Source: Adenophora triphylla var. japonica
Taxonomy: Eukaryota > Streptophyta > Magnoliopsida > Asterales > Campanulaceae
DNA: 64,000 bases
Direction: 5' to 3'
Assembly: GCA_022495995.1 (NCBI GenBank)
Contig: JAFEMH010001301.1
Span: forward strand, 1 to 64,000
In this document: positions 12,744-25,243 of the stretch, in pieces
Position numbering within the stretch: the stretch's first letter is position 1
Layout: each line of letters begins with the position of its first letter
Program-made: the position numbers and the translations under genes
The notes under the pieces: model-generated
The model's database searches: none
Told to the model about the DNA's origin: nothing
What the model saw: the letters and a program-made list of their open reading frames with translations, nothing else

Positions 12744-15090
12744 ATGGCAAATACAAAGACAATGACTACCGTTAACTATTCACACATTCCAATCTTGGAC
12801 GAAGACCACTTTGACATCCGGGAAGTGCCGAATGCTTATTCATTTGGAAACTATAGATGAAATGTTGGTGGAGTGCGTAATCAATGGCCCGTTAGTTCCA
12901 ATGAAGGCCAACACGTATGCAACCACCAAAGGCAACAATTCCGCAGGTCAAAAAGCCAAAAGAAGAGTGGTCGGATGAAGAGAAGAGATTGGTTGCCTTG
13001 GACAAAGAAGGCTAGGCACATCATTTCTCGGAACCCTCCCCGTATCAACTCTACAGAAAGTGATGTACCTCAAAACCGCAAAGCGTATGTGGGATGCCAT
13101 TGAGAGCTACCTCGAAGGTGATGATGAATGCAAGGAAACCAAATTATATGTCGTTGAAAGATCATACAACAACTTCAAATGTAAAATCCAACGAAACTCT
13201 CGCGTCAAACCTACGACCGATATGTTGAGGTAGTTAATGCTTGTAGATCTCTTGGCAAAACTTTAACCGATAAGGAAATCAATATGACTTTCCTATCTGC
13301 TTTAGGTTCTAGATGGGTAAATAAGGCTACCTCTCTAGAAGACTCCAAACTTTTGGGTACTTGTTCGTTAAGTAACTTGTACGCCAATCTTAGAGTCTAT
13401 GAATTAAAATTAAATCATATTGAAGAGATTGAAGGAAAAACCAAATCGCTTTCCATGTCTGTAGTGGAACATGAAGAGAAACCATCCACATCTAATCAAA
13501 CCACTGATCCTTCCATATCAACCTCATCACTCATCGAGATGGATGATGATGATTTTGCCATGTTTGTGAAAAGATTCCAAAAATTTAGAAAATCTTCAAA
13601 ACCTCTCACAAAATCATTTTCAAAAGGCAAACCTCCCCGCAACGTTTTCTAAGGCCGGAGATACAAAGAAAAAGAGTGATCTAGTTTGCTACAATTGTAG
13701 AAAACTCCGGTCACTTTGCATCCGAGTGTCCACACCTAAATATGAATACATGAAAAAGAAAACCTCTCCCGCGAAATTTTCTCGTCGCAAGGGAATGGTT
13801 GCCGAGGAGGAAGAGAATTCCAAGGAATTAGCAACTTGGATTGAAACAGATTCTCGATGATGGAAGTGATGATGAAACCGAAGAGGTTAATCTCTCGCTT
13901 AGTTGCAGATGCTTCCGATGAATCGATTCTCGAAGTCAGCCGAGTTGCAAGATATGGAAGAAAAGGAGGTTTCTACAAAACTTCCAAATTTTAAATTGGA
14001 TGATGATATCAAACTTATTCCTAGCATTAAGATAGGAAATTGCTCGTATTCACGTCCCATTTTTCCTCCTACAAATGCTCCACCTTCAAAAACTATTTCA
14101 AAGAAGAAAATTTTGAAAAAGGTGGTGGAAGAGGTTTCTCCCATGGAACATGAAAGGATGTTCAAGGAAGCCGAATGGTGATCCATCAATTCTCTAATCT
14201 TAAGAAAGCCTTAAGCTTAGCTCATGATGAACTTAATCTATACAAGACGGAGAAAACCGTGATGAGGTCTGAAATTTCTAATCTTAAGGACCAAATCAAA
14301 CAAAGATGACTCCTCTTGTCGATCAAAACCGCATCCTTGAAACTAAGGTTGCCGCACTTCAACTCAGGAATGATGACTTGGTAACCCAAATCGACGATCG
14401 CCAAAAGATTATTGATTTGTGGCTCAAGTCTCAATCCACCAAAGATAAAATCATGGACTTCCAAGTTCCTCCTGGAACTAAGGATGGTCTGGGGTTTGGA
14501 TCTGAGGAAGAGGAGAAGTGTGCATCCTCGAGTGAAAAGGATGAGGAAATTTTGGAACTAACTAAAGAAATTCCCAAGGACAAGCATGCTAAAGGAAAGG
14601 GTAAAGGAAGACAAGTAAATTATGTCTACCCTAAAGGAAAGCAATATGGGAAGAATTCTGTGTTAAAACCTAAGAATTCTGTGGAAGCACTCCGAAGAGG
14701 AAATGGCTTATGGAATTGGTAGAATCCCCGCTCCAACCGCTTCGGTGGAAAAGGCGGTTCGTTAACCTGTGTCTCGACCGCGCTTCTTCTTCGACCGCTC
14801 CTCCCCGCCTTCAAAAGGTGAATAGCGTTCCTGTGAAATACGTGGTCAAACCAAAGCCTGTTCCCTTTGTATCAGCTGGAATGTTAGCTGGAACCGCACC
14901 TCCCAAACCGCTTCCTTGTCCCAAACCGCATGCAACTCCTAAGAAGAGTAAGGAGTTAGTAAAATCTCATGATGCTTGTAGTTTTTATAAATGTTCTGTG
15001 TGTGATGGTTTAGGTCACAAGGCTGCAGTAATGCCTTTTGCGGTTCACACCCAATGCCAGGAAGAGCAAACCTCCTTCGTCAAACAGGTG
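12744..15090 (+). pseudogene. Copia-2 gag region, frameshifted
   Basis: The start codon is at 12744 (MANTKTMTTVNYSHIP). Gag continues in other frames, with stretches such as MWDAIESYLEGDDECKETKL near 13090-13150 and a long open piece at 13284-13652 (LVNACRSLGKTL to IEEIEGKTKSL). A zinc-knuckle start CYNC lies near 13689, but the second half is out of frame. Further acidic and coiled-coil pieces follow at 13903-14181 and 14306-14722, as in SIRE-type elements with a long gag. Proline- and AACCGC-rich codons appear at 14710-14960. Confidence 0.7.
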
Positions 15091-15177
15091 TGGGTCGTAA
15101 AGGGTTGCTAACTTCAGGACCCAAGGAATAAAGGGGGACCTCGTTCTTAATGTTTACATTTCAGTCCTCTCGCTTCA

Positions 15178-18100
15178 TGGCCGGTCACTCCAAGGATAAT
15201 GAATGGTATCTTGACAAAGGGTCGCCAAGACATATGACCGGAGATAGATCATTGCTTGAAGATGTCGTTGAAGCAAGTGGTCCATCTCGTAACCTTTGGT
15301 GACAACAACAAAGGCAAGACCATTGGATATGGTGTGATAAGGAGAGGAAACCTAACCATTGAGAAGGTTTCACTTGTTGATGGACTCAAGCACAACCTCC
15401 TTTCAATTTCTCAATTTTGCGACAAAGGAATGCTTTGCAACTTCACATCATCAAATTGCTTTATCAAAGATAGCATTTCCATACAACTCTACTCACAGGA
15501 TTCGTAAGAGTAATATTTACATTATTGATCTAAATTCTCGCATGTAGTATTACTAATCTCTCGTTTTGTAGCTAAGAATGTGAGCGAAAATAGTTGGCTA
15601 TGGCACAAGAGGTTGAGCCACTTGAACTTCAAGTATCTTGCAAAGATTGGTAGGGAAAACCTCGTTCGTGGTTTACCTAAAGTGGCCGACCACCATCCGT
15701 GAGAAATGCAGCATGCCAGCCTGGGTAAGTAGTCCGCGCCTTCACCAAAGCAAGACCGCTCCATCAACTTCAAGATGCTTACAATCGCTTCACATTGATT
15801 TATTTGGACCCGTAACCACCGCCGATTGGAGGAAATAGATATACTTTAGTGGTGGTGGATGATTACTCAAGATATACGTGGGTTGAGATGATGATTTCCA
15901 AAGATGATTGTTATGAGATTCTCACCGCACTTTTAGACGGCTCCAAACTCAAAAAGAAGATGACATCGTTAGTGTTCGATCGTATAATGGAATGTAATTT
16001 AAGAACAACGGTGTTGCTCAAGATTGTGATGACCATGGATTGATCACAATTTTTCCATTAAATGGTGTTCCACAACAAAATGGGGTTGTGGAAAGGAAGA
16101 ATAGGACTTTGATTGAGGCCGGAAAGACAATGATATCCGAAGCGAAGCTACCTCGCATTTTTGGGTCGAAGCAATCAATACCGCATGCTTCACTCGTAAC
16201 CGCTCCTCATCAACAAAACCTATAATAAGACTCCCTATGAGCTTTGGCGAGGAAGAACCCCCAACATTGCATTCTTCAAGATCTTTGGCCGCAAATGTTT
16301 TGTCCTCTACAACGGAAGAGAAAATAGAGGTAAATTCGGAGCCAAGGCCGATGAAGGTATTTTTGTTGGGTATGCTAAACATTCTAAAGCTTTTCGTGTT
16401 TTCAATAAAACTAGTTTAAAAATAGTAGAGTCTCGTCCATGTTACTTTTGATGAGCATTCTCTCCTTGAGCCACATTTGGCTCCAAATGTTGCCGATGAT
16501 TTTGTTGAGCATAATGAACCAGGTGAACCATCTCAAACCGCACTGAACCTCAACCGCAAAATCCAAAGACCCTCAACCGAAATTCCCCAAAACCGCAATT
16601 TTGAAACCGCACCCGAAGATCCCTCTCCGTGATGCAACCGCAAGGGAAGATGAAGTTAGGAATTCCCTATCCAGCCTTATAGAACCTCTTCGTCAACTTA
16701 CATTCCATGACTTCGCCGAAGGATCTAACGATGTTCCAATTGAAGATCTTCAAAGAAACCTCACCCAACCGTAATTACCCCTGAGGTTCGTGAAGTCGCA
16801 GCCACCCTCACAAATGTGATTGGTGATCTGTTTTCCTGTTCAAACAAGGAGATCGAATTATGACGAGCATACTTCTTTTATCTCAAGTTGAACCCAAGAA
16901 GATTGATGAAGCACTCCAAGATTCCATTGGGCTGTTGCTATGCAAGAAGAACTCAATCAGTTTGAGAGATGCAAGGTCTGGACTTTGGTGCCTAGACCTC
17001 AGATCAAGGAGTGATAGGAACTAAGTGGTTATTTAGGAATAAGATGGATGAGAATGGAAGCATCACTAGGAATAAAGCAAGGTTGGTTGCACAAGGATAT
17101 AGGCAAGAAGAAGGAATAGATTATGACGAAACCTTTGCTCCAGTTGCAAGATTGGAAGCTATCGTAATCTTCTTAGCCTACGCCTCTTTCAAGCATTTCA
17201 AGTTATATCAAATGGACGTAAAGAGTGCATTCCTCAACGGCGAACCGCAAGAGACCGTGTATGTTGCCCAACCACCGGATTTGAAGACTCCAAATTTCCC
17301 AATCATGTCTACAAACTCCAGAAAGCTTTGTATGGACTTAAGCAAGCTCCAAGGGCATGGTATGAGACTCTTTCTAAATTTTTACTAGAAAAAGGATTTA
17401 AACGCGGTAAAATTGATACAACTCTTTTTATTGCCAAATATAATGAGCATACTTTACTTGTTCAAATTTATGTCGATGATATTATTTTTGGTTCTACTAA
17501 TGAGTTACTTTGTAAGCGTTTCGAGAAGCTAATGAAAAGCAAGTTTGAGATGAGCATGATGGGAGAATTAACATTCTTCCTCGGGCTTCAAATCAAGCAA
17601 TGCGAAGAAGGTATTTTCCTCACCAAGCCAAATACACCAAGGAGTTGATAAAGAAGTTTGGATTAGAAAATGCTAAAGCATATGATACTCCTATGGCCAC
17701 CGGCAATAAGCTAGATAAAGATCTCAAAGGTAAGAAAGTTGATCAGTACTTTATATCGAGGTATGATCGGCTCATTACTTTACTTAACCGCTAGTAGGCC
17801 CGATATCATGTTTAGTGTCCGTGTATGTGCTCGCTACCAAGCGCATCCTAGAGAAGCACACCTAATTGCGCCAAGCGTATAATCCGCTATTTATCCGGAA
17901 CCACTAACCTTGGACTTTAGTATTCCAAAGATTCGAACTTCGATCTTGTAGGTTATTCAGATGCAGATTATGCAGCTTGTACTATTGACAGAAAAGCACT
18001 AGTGGTACTTGTCATTTCCTCGAATGTACTAGTTGCTTGGGCCACAAGAAGCAAGCATCGCCTGTCAACAACAGAGGCCGAGTATATTGCCGCTGGTAGT

Positions 18101-18405
18101 TGTTGCGCGCCAAATCCTTTCGATGAAGCAAAGAGCTTGGTGGACTATGGAATCCATGAAGGAAATTGTCCTATCATGTGTGACAATACTTCCACAATTT
18201 CAGTCTCCAACAACCCCGTCATGCATTCCAAGACCAAGCATATAGATATCAAGTATCATTTCCTCAAAGACCATGTGGAGAAGAGGAATATCCATTTAGA
18301 GTATGTGGGGACAGACAACCGTATTGTTGATATCCTCACAAAAGCTCTTGACTCCAAGAGATTTTCTTTTCTCGTAGGAGAAATGGGTATGCTTGAACTT
18401 AAATA
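15178..18405 (+). pseudogene. Copia-2 pol: protease, integrase, RT, RNase H, frameshifted
   Basis: The protease region starts WYLDKGSPRHMTG near 15204; the expected DSG/DTG catalytic triplet reads DKG. GAG-pre-integrase LWHKRLSHLNF is at 15598-15632. Integrase fragments are LHIDLFGPV (about 15790), VVDDYSRYTWVE (15852-15887) and NGVVERKNRTLIEAGKTM (about 16080-16133). RT runs from 17011 ([25 protein letters not shown]) to [14 protein letters not shown] near 17331 and YVDDIIFGS near 17469. RNase H has STTEAEYIAAGSCCA near 18067, and the polyprotein ends KTKHIDIKYHFLKDHVE ... EMGMLELK at 18405. At least six frame breaks are present. Many occur where neighbouring copies suggest a lost CAG or CTG. 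Confidence 0.85.
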
Positions 18406-18623
18406 AATTCCATACTCTTTATATGCTAACTTGTTTGTTGAGATTAGGTTGAAATTCCTTTGGAATCAAACCGCCCGTTGAAACCGCCCATTCCAAAACC
18501 GCAAGCGCTCCAACCGCCCGCATACAACCGCAAGTTCCAAACCGCTCATGCAGCCTCGACCGCTTGATCAAAACCGCGTTTCAACATGAAGTAATATCTC
18601 GTCTATTTTTATTGCTTATCTTT

Positions 18624-18664
<41 letters not shown>

Positions 18665-19020
18665 GCTCAAATTCTTTATTTATCTTTAATTTTTATTTTT
18701 GACATAAGGGTATTTTTGCAAATATTTTCCCTCAAATATTTAAATTTTAGAGCATTTAATGCTAAGGGGACATGAGCATTTAAAGCCCTCATGTCGCCCG
18801 TCATAGAGAGATGTGCAGAGGTGAAAGGGTGTAACAGCTGGTTTAATTCAATCATTCTTTTCGACCAACCGCTCCACCCCTTCACCCTATATAAACCTTT
18901 GTTTGGTGAAACAAAAACCTTTTCTCGCCAAACTCTCTCGCAACCGTACCCTTCTACCAACTCTCTCTCTCTCTCTAAAACCCTTTACAAACTCTCACTT
19001 TCAAAACCTTAAACTCGTCA
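18406..19020 (+). other. Copia-2 spacer between pol and env-like gene, with poly(A) run
   Basis: No gene is seen. It contains AACCGC-rich sequence (about 18467-18580), a 35-base A run (about 18627-18661), and CT-rich sequence before the env-like start. A TATA-like ctatataaacc at 18887-18897 and a pyrimidine-rich leader suggest a separate promoter for the downstream gene, which is an inference. Confidence 0.45.
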
Positions 19021-22000
19021 ATGGCATCATCTTCAAAACCATCAACTTCAAAACGCCAAAGAGCTTCTCACATTCCAAAAGGTCCCAAGAAACCTATCTT
19101 GGAAATGGTAACAACTTCTAAACCCTAACTCTTAATTTCTATCAAAATCTCGCCATGGATGAACACTTAGAAAACCTGTTCGTATGCCTTGTTCTTATTT
19201 TTGGTGATTTTGATCTTGTTTGTTGACCATTTTGCTTACAAATCGTTGGGTTTTGCTCGTAATCATGCCTAGATTTACATTCCATAGTTTATTTCATGAT
19301 CAATGCGTGATTTGAGTACTTATTTTGTGATTTTCGCTTTAGTCTCTTCGAAAACCCACTTCTATGTTTTCAATGATTATGAATGATTCTGGGTAAAGGT
19401 TGTAATTTTAATGATATATTGTTAATCCCCTTCCCAATGTGATCATTTTGATATGTTATTTGTTGATTTTGGTTAAGTTTTGAAAATCTCTCGTTCTTGG
19501 TGTTCATGAATGTTCTTCGTGTTCTTCATGAAACCCATGAATTTTTCTTGAAAAATCACATATTTTGGATACCTTCAATCTCGCATAGTGTTTTTCAACA
19601 CTTAGAAAAATTTTCAACTTTTTCAGCATTTTAGGATTTCCTTTTGGTTTGAAACCGCTTGTATGCAACCGCTTATGTATCACTGTTTCAAACCGCTCCT
19701 CTAATTGAACCGCATGCTCTAAAACCGCACTTTTCAAATTACTTTGAAACCGCATGCCGTTTTATCTCTTTTCTTATTTTTGAGAATTTACTAAAGTATA
19801 TAGGCCGGACACCATAAAATTCCTCTCTAAGCACCGCTTGCGGTGTGGGATAAAATTGGATTACAATGCCACGTACTTAAGTAATACTTGTTCTCAAAAC
19901 TCCTCATTTTCTTTAGTATTCATAAATTACTTGTGGTTTGAAATCTTCATTTTCAAAACCGCACCTACGCTAAACCGCCCGGTGCCCAAACCGCTTGTAA
20001 CTTATGAATACAAAAATGGATCTAACACTTGATAATTTCTTTGTAGGATCCTACTACTTTCCTTCCAGGTTGGGAAGTAAATGAGGAAGAGCTCAAATCT
20101 CGATGCTCTAGGAAGGGAGTTGCCGAGGAAGCTCGCAGTATCCGGCATCCTACCGCTGCTCACAAAGAAGCAGTAATTTCATTGTGCCATCTATTGTGGA
20201 CCAGTTCTTCTCAACCGCGAAGAAGGATTCCAGAATTCTTGATGAAGGCCAAAGAGTTTCCTCGCCCGACCGCCGTTATAGAAGGACAGCTCTCCATTGA
20301 CTACATAGACATCGAAGGCTCTTCGTATTCAATGTTGTTGGAGCCCCTATAGAGGTTGATCAAATCATTCAGACAATGTCGCTCTAGCAACCGCCAAAGT
20401 TGGTACCTTATCCAAGAAATACAAGAAGATTGCTAGGAAGGATTTTGGTGAACTGATGAGCCACATTGGTCATCTTGTTGGGAGGACAGCATGGGAAGAC
20501 TGGAATCATAATAACTTCACTTCCCAACAATGGATATATAGTTCCGCCATATTCATGGAGATCAAGCCGCACTGCCAAGGATCCTGCTTCTTGGAAATTA
20601 AGAATGCTGTTGAGACCTACTGTGCCAAGGTCGAGGTGAAGCTCGAGAGGTGGAGACCATTCAGCGGTAATCATAACCACACTTTTGATGGACTATGAGC
20701 ATGTTGATGATTTGGTCACTAAGAATCCTGAACTGGTGGTGGATTGTTCCTTTGATTCTCTGGGATTGCTTGCTTGTCATACCTTCAGATATGCCAATGG
20801 AGATGCATTATACAAATCTTTGTATGATGCAGATACCTACCCTAAGAAAGAACCATATGAGTTGAGAGATCCCTCAACCGCTCCAAAGGCTAATGGAGCC
20901 AAGCGGTCCAGGAAGCCCCAAGCCAGAGCTGAACCGCTTCCCAAGAGGACCAAAACCGCTCCAGCATCCAAACTGCCTATTGCCGATGATGGAGCCGGTA
21001 CAAGCAAAGGAACGAAGAAATCCAAGAAGCCTGAACCTGAGAATTTCTCCTTGGTAGATGAAGATGATGAGGAAGAAGAAGAAGATCCAAGTATTCCTAA
21101 CTTGGTGAAGAAAGCCAAGAAAGCCAAAGATGTTATGGCTGGACTTACTGTGGAATAGCAGATGAAGTTGTTGGAAGAGCAGATTGCTAAATTGGCCAGG
21201 GAGCAGGCACAGAAATATCAGGCCAAGGGCAAAACCACTGAAGCTGGAACCGCCTCACCCCATGAACCGCCTCCAGAAACCCAACCGCCTCCATCTCCTC
21301 AGACCTCTCCTGTCCAATCTCCAGCCCAATCCCCTGCCAACTCTCAATCCAAATCAACATCCAAAGCCAAATCCATAACCCCTTCCCCCAACAAAACCGC
21401 ACAATCTCAGGGGGAGAAACCCAAGAGAAAGAAAATGGCTGCTAAGAAGAAACCCTTCAAGAAAACCAAGGCTATCCAACCCTCACCCACTCCTTCAGAT
21501 TCCCTCCTCAATCACCTCCTCAAAATTCACCTTCCCCTTCCCCGTAAAATCTCTCTCACCCCTATCTTCTCAATCACCTTACAACTCACCCCAACACTCC
21601 CATTCCATAAATTCCCAACACTCTAACCCAACTCCTACCGCATCCCAAGCCTATCAACAAAGGCAAGTTTATGCCCTCTCGCCGGACATGCAAAATCCAA
21701 ATCCATCGTAGAAGATCCAACCCCAACCAATTCTCCAATTCAAAACCGCTCCCATTCTCCTACACCAAACCGCTCCAAATCAAATAGCCCTTCAAAATCC
21801 CCAACCCCTCACAACTCACCCATTAGACACCACTCACCTCCTCCAAACATTCCTCCCAATACCCAAACCGCCCCTCAGACTAATCAAACACAACCACCTC
21901 CTATATTTCCAACCGCTTCTACCTCAACCGCACCTCCTTCTGACTATTCCCAAATCCTTCAAACCCTTACCCTCATCCAAAGCCAACTCCTAATAAACCA

Positions 22001-22926
22001 GGGTCATGTCATTAAGCTGACCGCTTCCAATGACACCCTAACCGCTTCAAATGCTTCCTCCAAACCTCTCTCTCAAATCTCTCTGAATTAAACCTTGTTC
22101 TTCAAGCCAAGGTAGAATCTCAATCTCTGGAAATGGCAACCCTTAAATCAACATTGCTTGATGCCATTAAGGGGGAGAAAGCTACAAAGAAACCCTCATC
22201 CTCTTCAACCGCTCCAGATGAACAAACCGCATCTCTTATCAAAACCGCCGTTGAAGAAGGATTGGTTAAAGGGTTGAGTGATATTCAAGAGAAAGTCTCG
22301 CAATGCCATTGATAAAGACCTTGGGGAGCCGACCTCAAAGCTAGTTGCCAACTTAAACTCTGCACCGCAAATGGCACAGATTGTCCAAACCGCCTGAATT
22401 CCCTTAGAGAAGATGTCCTGGAGCAAATTGACATATTCAAGGTGGACTCAAAGGTAAATCTGGAATGTGTTGGAGATACCTCAATGGCAAAGCTGAATGA
22501 GATTCAGATGAATTTAATGTACCGCCTTGACAACATGAAGGCAGGATTCATTGCCAAGATTGAAGCCGAAATTCTTGACCAAGAAATCTCTAAATGTCAC
22601 CATTGATCTTGATCCAATGAAGGAAGCTATCCAAGTTCAAACCGCCGCCGTGCAGGAGGAGATCCATACCATTTTCAATTCTCTTTATTCATCCCTTCAC
22701 GTGCAAACTGGATACTATTAGAGACAACCTTGAGGAAAACACCAAAGCGGTTGGTGCCACAAATTCTACCTCTGCTCATTCTGTGAATGCCCTAAAGAAG
22801 CTTGAAGCTACTCTCACCAGAACCGCAGAAGAAGTTAGAAGATTAAGGAAAGCTTTTGCACCTTACCAATCCAGAGCTGGGCCAAGTGGAGCTGAGCATG
22901 AAGTGAACAAGCCGCCCCAGCAGTAA
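19021..22926 (+). pseudogene. Copia-2 env-like gene with one large intron, frameshifted
   Basis: Exon 1 (about 19021-19107) encodes a basic start, MASSSKPSTSKRQRASHIPK. A donor GTAACA is followed by about 0.9 kb of AT-rich sequence, and an acceptor ttgtag ends at about 20046. The next exon encodes DPTTFLPGWEVNEEELKSRC, then conserved-looking segments (ELMSHIGHLVGRTAWEDWN at 20450-20506; YEHVDDLVTKNPELVVDCSF from 20688). Acidic/basic and Pro-rich low-complexity regions follow at 20860-21990, and a C-terminal coiled coil ends LRKAFAPYQ ... PPQQ with a stop at 22924-22926. Its place after pol and its coiled-coil end fit the env-like ORF of SIRE/Maximus elements. No signal peptide or membrane span was recognised, so an envelope function is not supported by sequence alone. 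Confidence 0.68.
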
Positions 22927-23457
22927 ACCGCTTTTTCCATATATTTTTTTTGTGAATCTTTTTGGTAAGTTTTGGACCGCACTTTCATTGTATTTCCTTT
23001 TGTCCAACTTACTTCCTTTTTGTTTTTGTAACCTTGTAATTTTCCTTCATTCCTGTACTTGTAATCATCTTAGGAATTAATGGAAATTGCATCATGGTTC
23101 CAAAACTTTGTTCAATCAAACCGCTTGTTTGAAGAACAATGAAACCGCTTATGGTCTTAAACCTCATTCAAATATTTTCTAACTTAAAAATCACTATTTT
23201 GAATTGATGTTTAAACATTCAGTTTAAACTGCACTTTGAACTTAAAATCATATCTTTTTAAGTGCATCAATGCATTTCTATACTTTTCAAATTGTAAGTG
23301 TTTCAATCCTTCAAAGGTATAGAAATCTATAGCTTAAGCTAGTGTGTGCATTGACTTGGGACATGACTTACCATGTTAATTCTTATGGACATGTTTTTAC
23401 CAAGTACAATGTTTGCTTTTGTCGTAGTAGGTAATGGCATCAATCAAATAGGGAGAT
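22927..23457 (+). other. Copia-2 3' UTR and polypurine tract
   Basis: AT-rich, with no gene. It ends aaatagggagat (about 23446-23457), the purine tract that primes plus-strand synthesis, directly before the 3' LTR. Confidence 0.7.
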
Positions 23458-24907
23458 TGTTGGGTATGCTTGTTTTAACCCTCCTATTTTGTATTAGATT
23501 TGATTGATACCATAACCTCCTATTTATTTTAAGGACTTTAGGACCCTATGTAATGAAGCTTAGACTTCAATTTTTTAGCTAAGTCCATTTTATAGAATAG
23601 GTTAAATTTAGGCTTGAAGACTGGCTCAAGAATCATTGTATTTTAGGATTGCAGCTTCAAGGGTTCCCGAACCGCCTTTTCGTAACCGCTGCGTAACCGC
23701 CTTTTGCCTTGAGATTCCTCTCATCTAAAAACCGCTTGATCAATCAAGTGCAAACTGCACTTTTGGAAATCCTCTTCTGGTGGAACCGCCTTTTGTCAAA
23801 CCGCTTGCCCCGTAACCGCCCCAATGATTGACTTCTTGAAGTGATCCTTTTATCCCTTGGAATCCACGTCGCAATATTAAATGTCAACCACCATATCTTG
23901 TCACGTGACCCAATGTCAGAGCAGATCTGCAAAGATCTCTTAAAGGTGACAGATGTCCTAACCACCTTGATTGCAGCTGAGGTCTGATCAGCTTTACTGC
24001 ACCAACAGCTCTAAAGGACAAAAGTGGATATCAGTGGACCAATGGGAAAGCATCAAGTACTGTCCTTGAACAGCTGTGTCCAACGGCTATATTTGAGATG
24101 CTTGGGTATAAATAACCCCAATCTTCACCATTTGAAGATTGCTTGAAAATATTGAGAAATTGCTGTGATCATCAGAAGTTGAAGCTCGCCGTAAATTCTT
24201 AGTCTTTTGAATCTTCATCTTCATACTTCAAGAAATATTCCCCAGCCCAGAAATCAAGCCTTAACACATTCAAGAATCATTGTGCTCTACATCTCACAGA
24301 TCTAAAGAGCCTTGATCTTGTTCTCACACACTCACCTCACTTGTTCTAATCACATAGATTAAACACTTGAGATACACTGGTTATAGTTTTGGATTTGTTC
24401 TTCATAGAAAAGATTTTATTGTACTTTGTAATCTCACAATACTTAATATAAAATCTCTCTTAGAAATCCAAGACTAACCATCTTGGTAGTGGACGTAGAT
24501 CGTTTATCGATTGAACCACTCCAAATAGCGTGTTCTTACTTTCTGCATTTATATTTCCTTTGCTTGCTAATTATTTATCTTTGTCTCTGTTTGATCTTGA
24601 TTTAGTTATCCATTATTGTGAAATAGTGTCTGGAGTTAACAAAGTCAAAACCACACGTGTTTATAAAACTGCACTTCCCAAAACCGCACCACCAAAACCG
24701 CATTTTACAAACCGCCTCTCAAAACCGCTTTACACTCCATTATTCCGCTGTGCATTTTACACTATCACTTGTAGTCTATTATCAACTGCAAGAGGATTTT
24801 GTAAGCAAGAGGTTCCGTCTTTAAAAGAGGGCGAAAAATTTTAAACAGCTATTCACCCCCCCCCTCTAGCTGTATTTTCACCCTTGTTGCCACCTTTGGG
24901 ACCAACA
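23458..24907 (+). repeat. 3' LTR of Copia-2
   Basis: The partner of 11226-12670, starting TGTTGGG and ending CCAACA. It keeps more CAG and CTG trinucleotides than the 5' LTR (for example ctgatcagctt at 23986-23996 against cgatcgcctt). Apart from those sites the two LTRs are nearly identical, pointing to a recent insertion. Confidence 0.92.
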
Positions 24908-25243
24908 TCTCGCGACATCCCGGCTATCACCCCCGAAATGATTGCTAAATGGGGCTCAGAGACCATGTACAGTGATTTTAGTCGCTTGGGTCATAGCCTG
25001 GTTCCCTACGACAAAGAAGAACTTGCTGAATTAGCCGCTGATGATCAACTCTTGGGCAAGCCCGTATGGGAGGTCCCCGCTTTGGCTAACCCGAATGTGA
25101 TATCTCTTTGGACTGACCTTTCTGGCGAGAAGGCTAATGCTTTAAGGGAAGCTAAGGAGGCCGCTCGAGCTGCACTCGATGCTCAAGCCGCACCAGATTC
25201 CCCATCTGTCTCAAGCGATAATCCGGACGGTCCTGCTGCTTAA
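24908..25243 (+). CDS. Gypsy-1 aORF, 3' part after Copia-2
   Basis: Continuation of exon 3 of the antisense gene. It begins with the TCTCG target duplication, then RDIPAITPEMIAKWGSETMYSDFSR, and ends PDGPAA with a stop at 25241-25243. The homologous Gypsy-2 protein reads straight across this point (AAASSEDIPAITPELIAKWGSE). That proves the reading frame was continuous before Copia-2 inserted. The region is Ala/Glu-rich and helical, consistent with a coiled-coil tail. Confidence 0.85.
   Translation, partial: SRDIPAITPEMIAKWGSETMYSDFSRLGHSLVPYDKEELAELAADDQLLGKPVWEVPALANPNVISLWTDLSGEKANALREAKEAARAALDAQAAPDSPSVSSDNPDGPAA

Larger units (their letters stand above)
11226..24907 (+). mobile_element. 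Copia-2: SIRE/Maximus-like LTR retrotransposon nested in Gypsy-1
   Basis: A 13.7 kb element with 1.45 kb LTRs at both ends, each starting TGTTGGG and ending CCAACA. It is flanked by a perfect 5-bp target duplication, TCTCG (11221-11225 and 24908-24912). A PBS-like site follows the 5' LTR and a purine tract precedes the 3' LTR, which fixes the plus orientation. Large size, long LTRs and an intron-containing env-like gene after pol are features of the SIRE/Maximus lineage. It is inserted in exon 3 of the Gypsy-1 aORF, between an AAASS and a DIPAITPE segment that are contiguous in Gypsy-2. Confidence 0.93.

Noticed and set aside
18627..18661. Poly(A) run as the tail of a retroposed gene or LINE
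   Set aside because: No LINE or processed gene precedes it and no target duplication was found. It lies inside the Copia-2 spacer and is probably a simple repeat.
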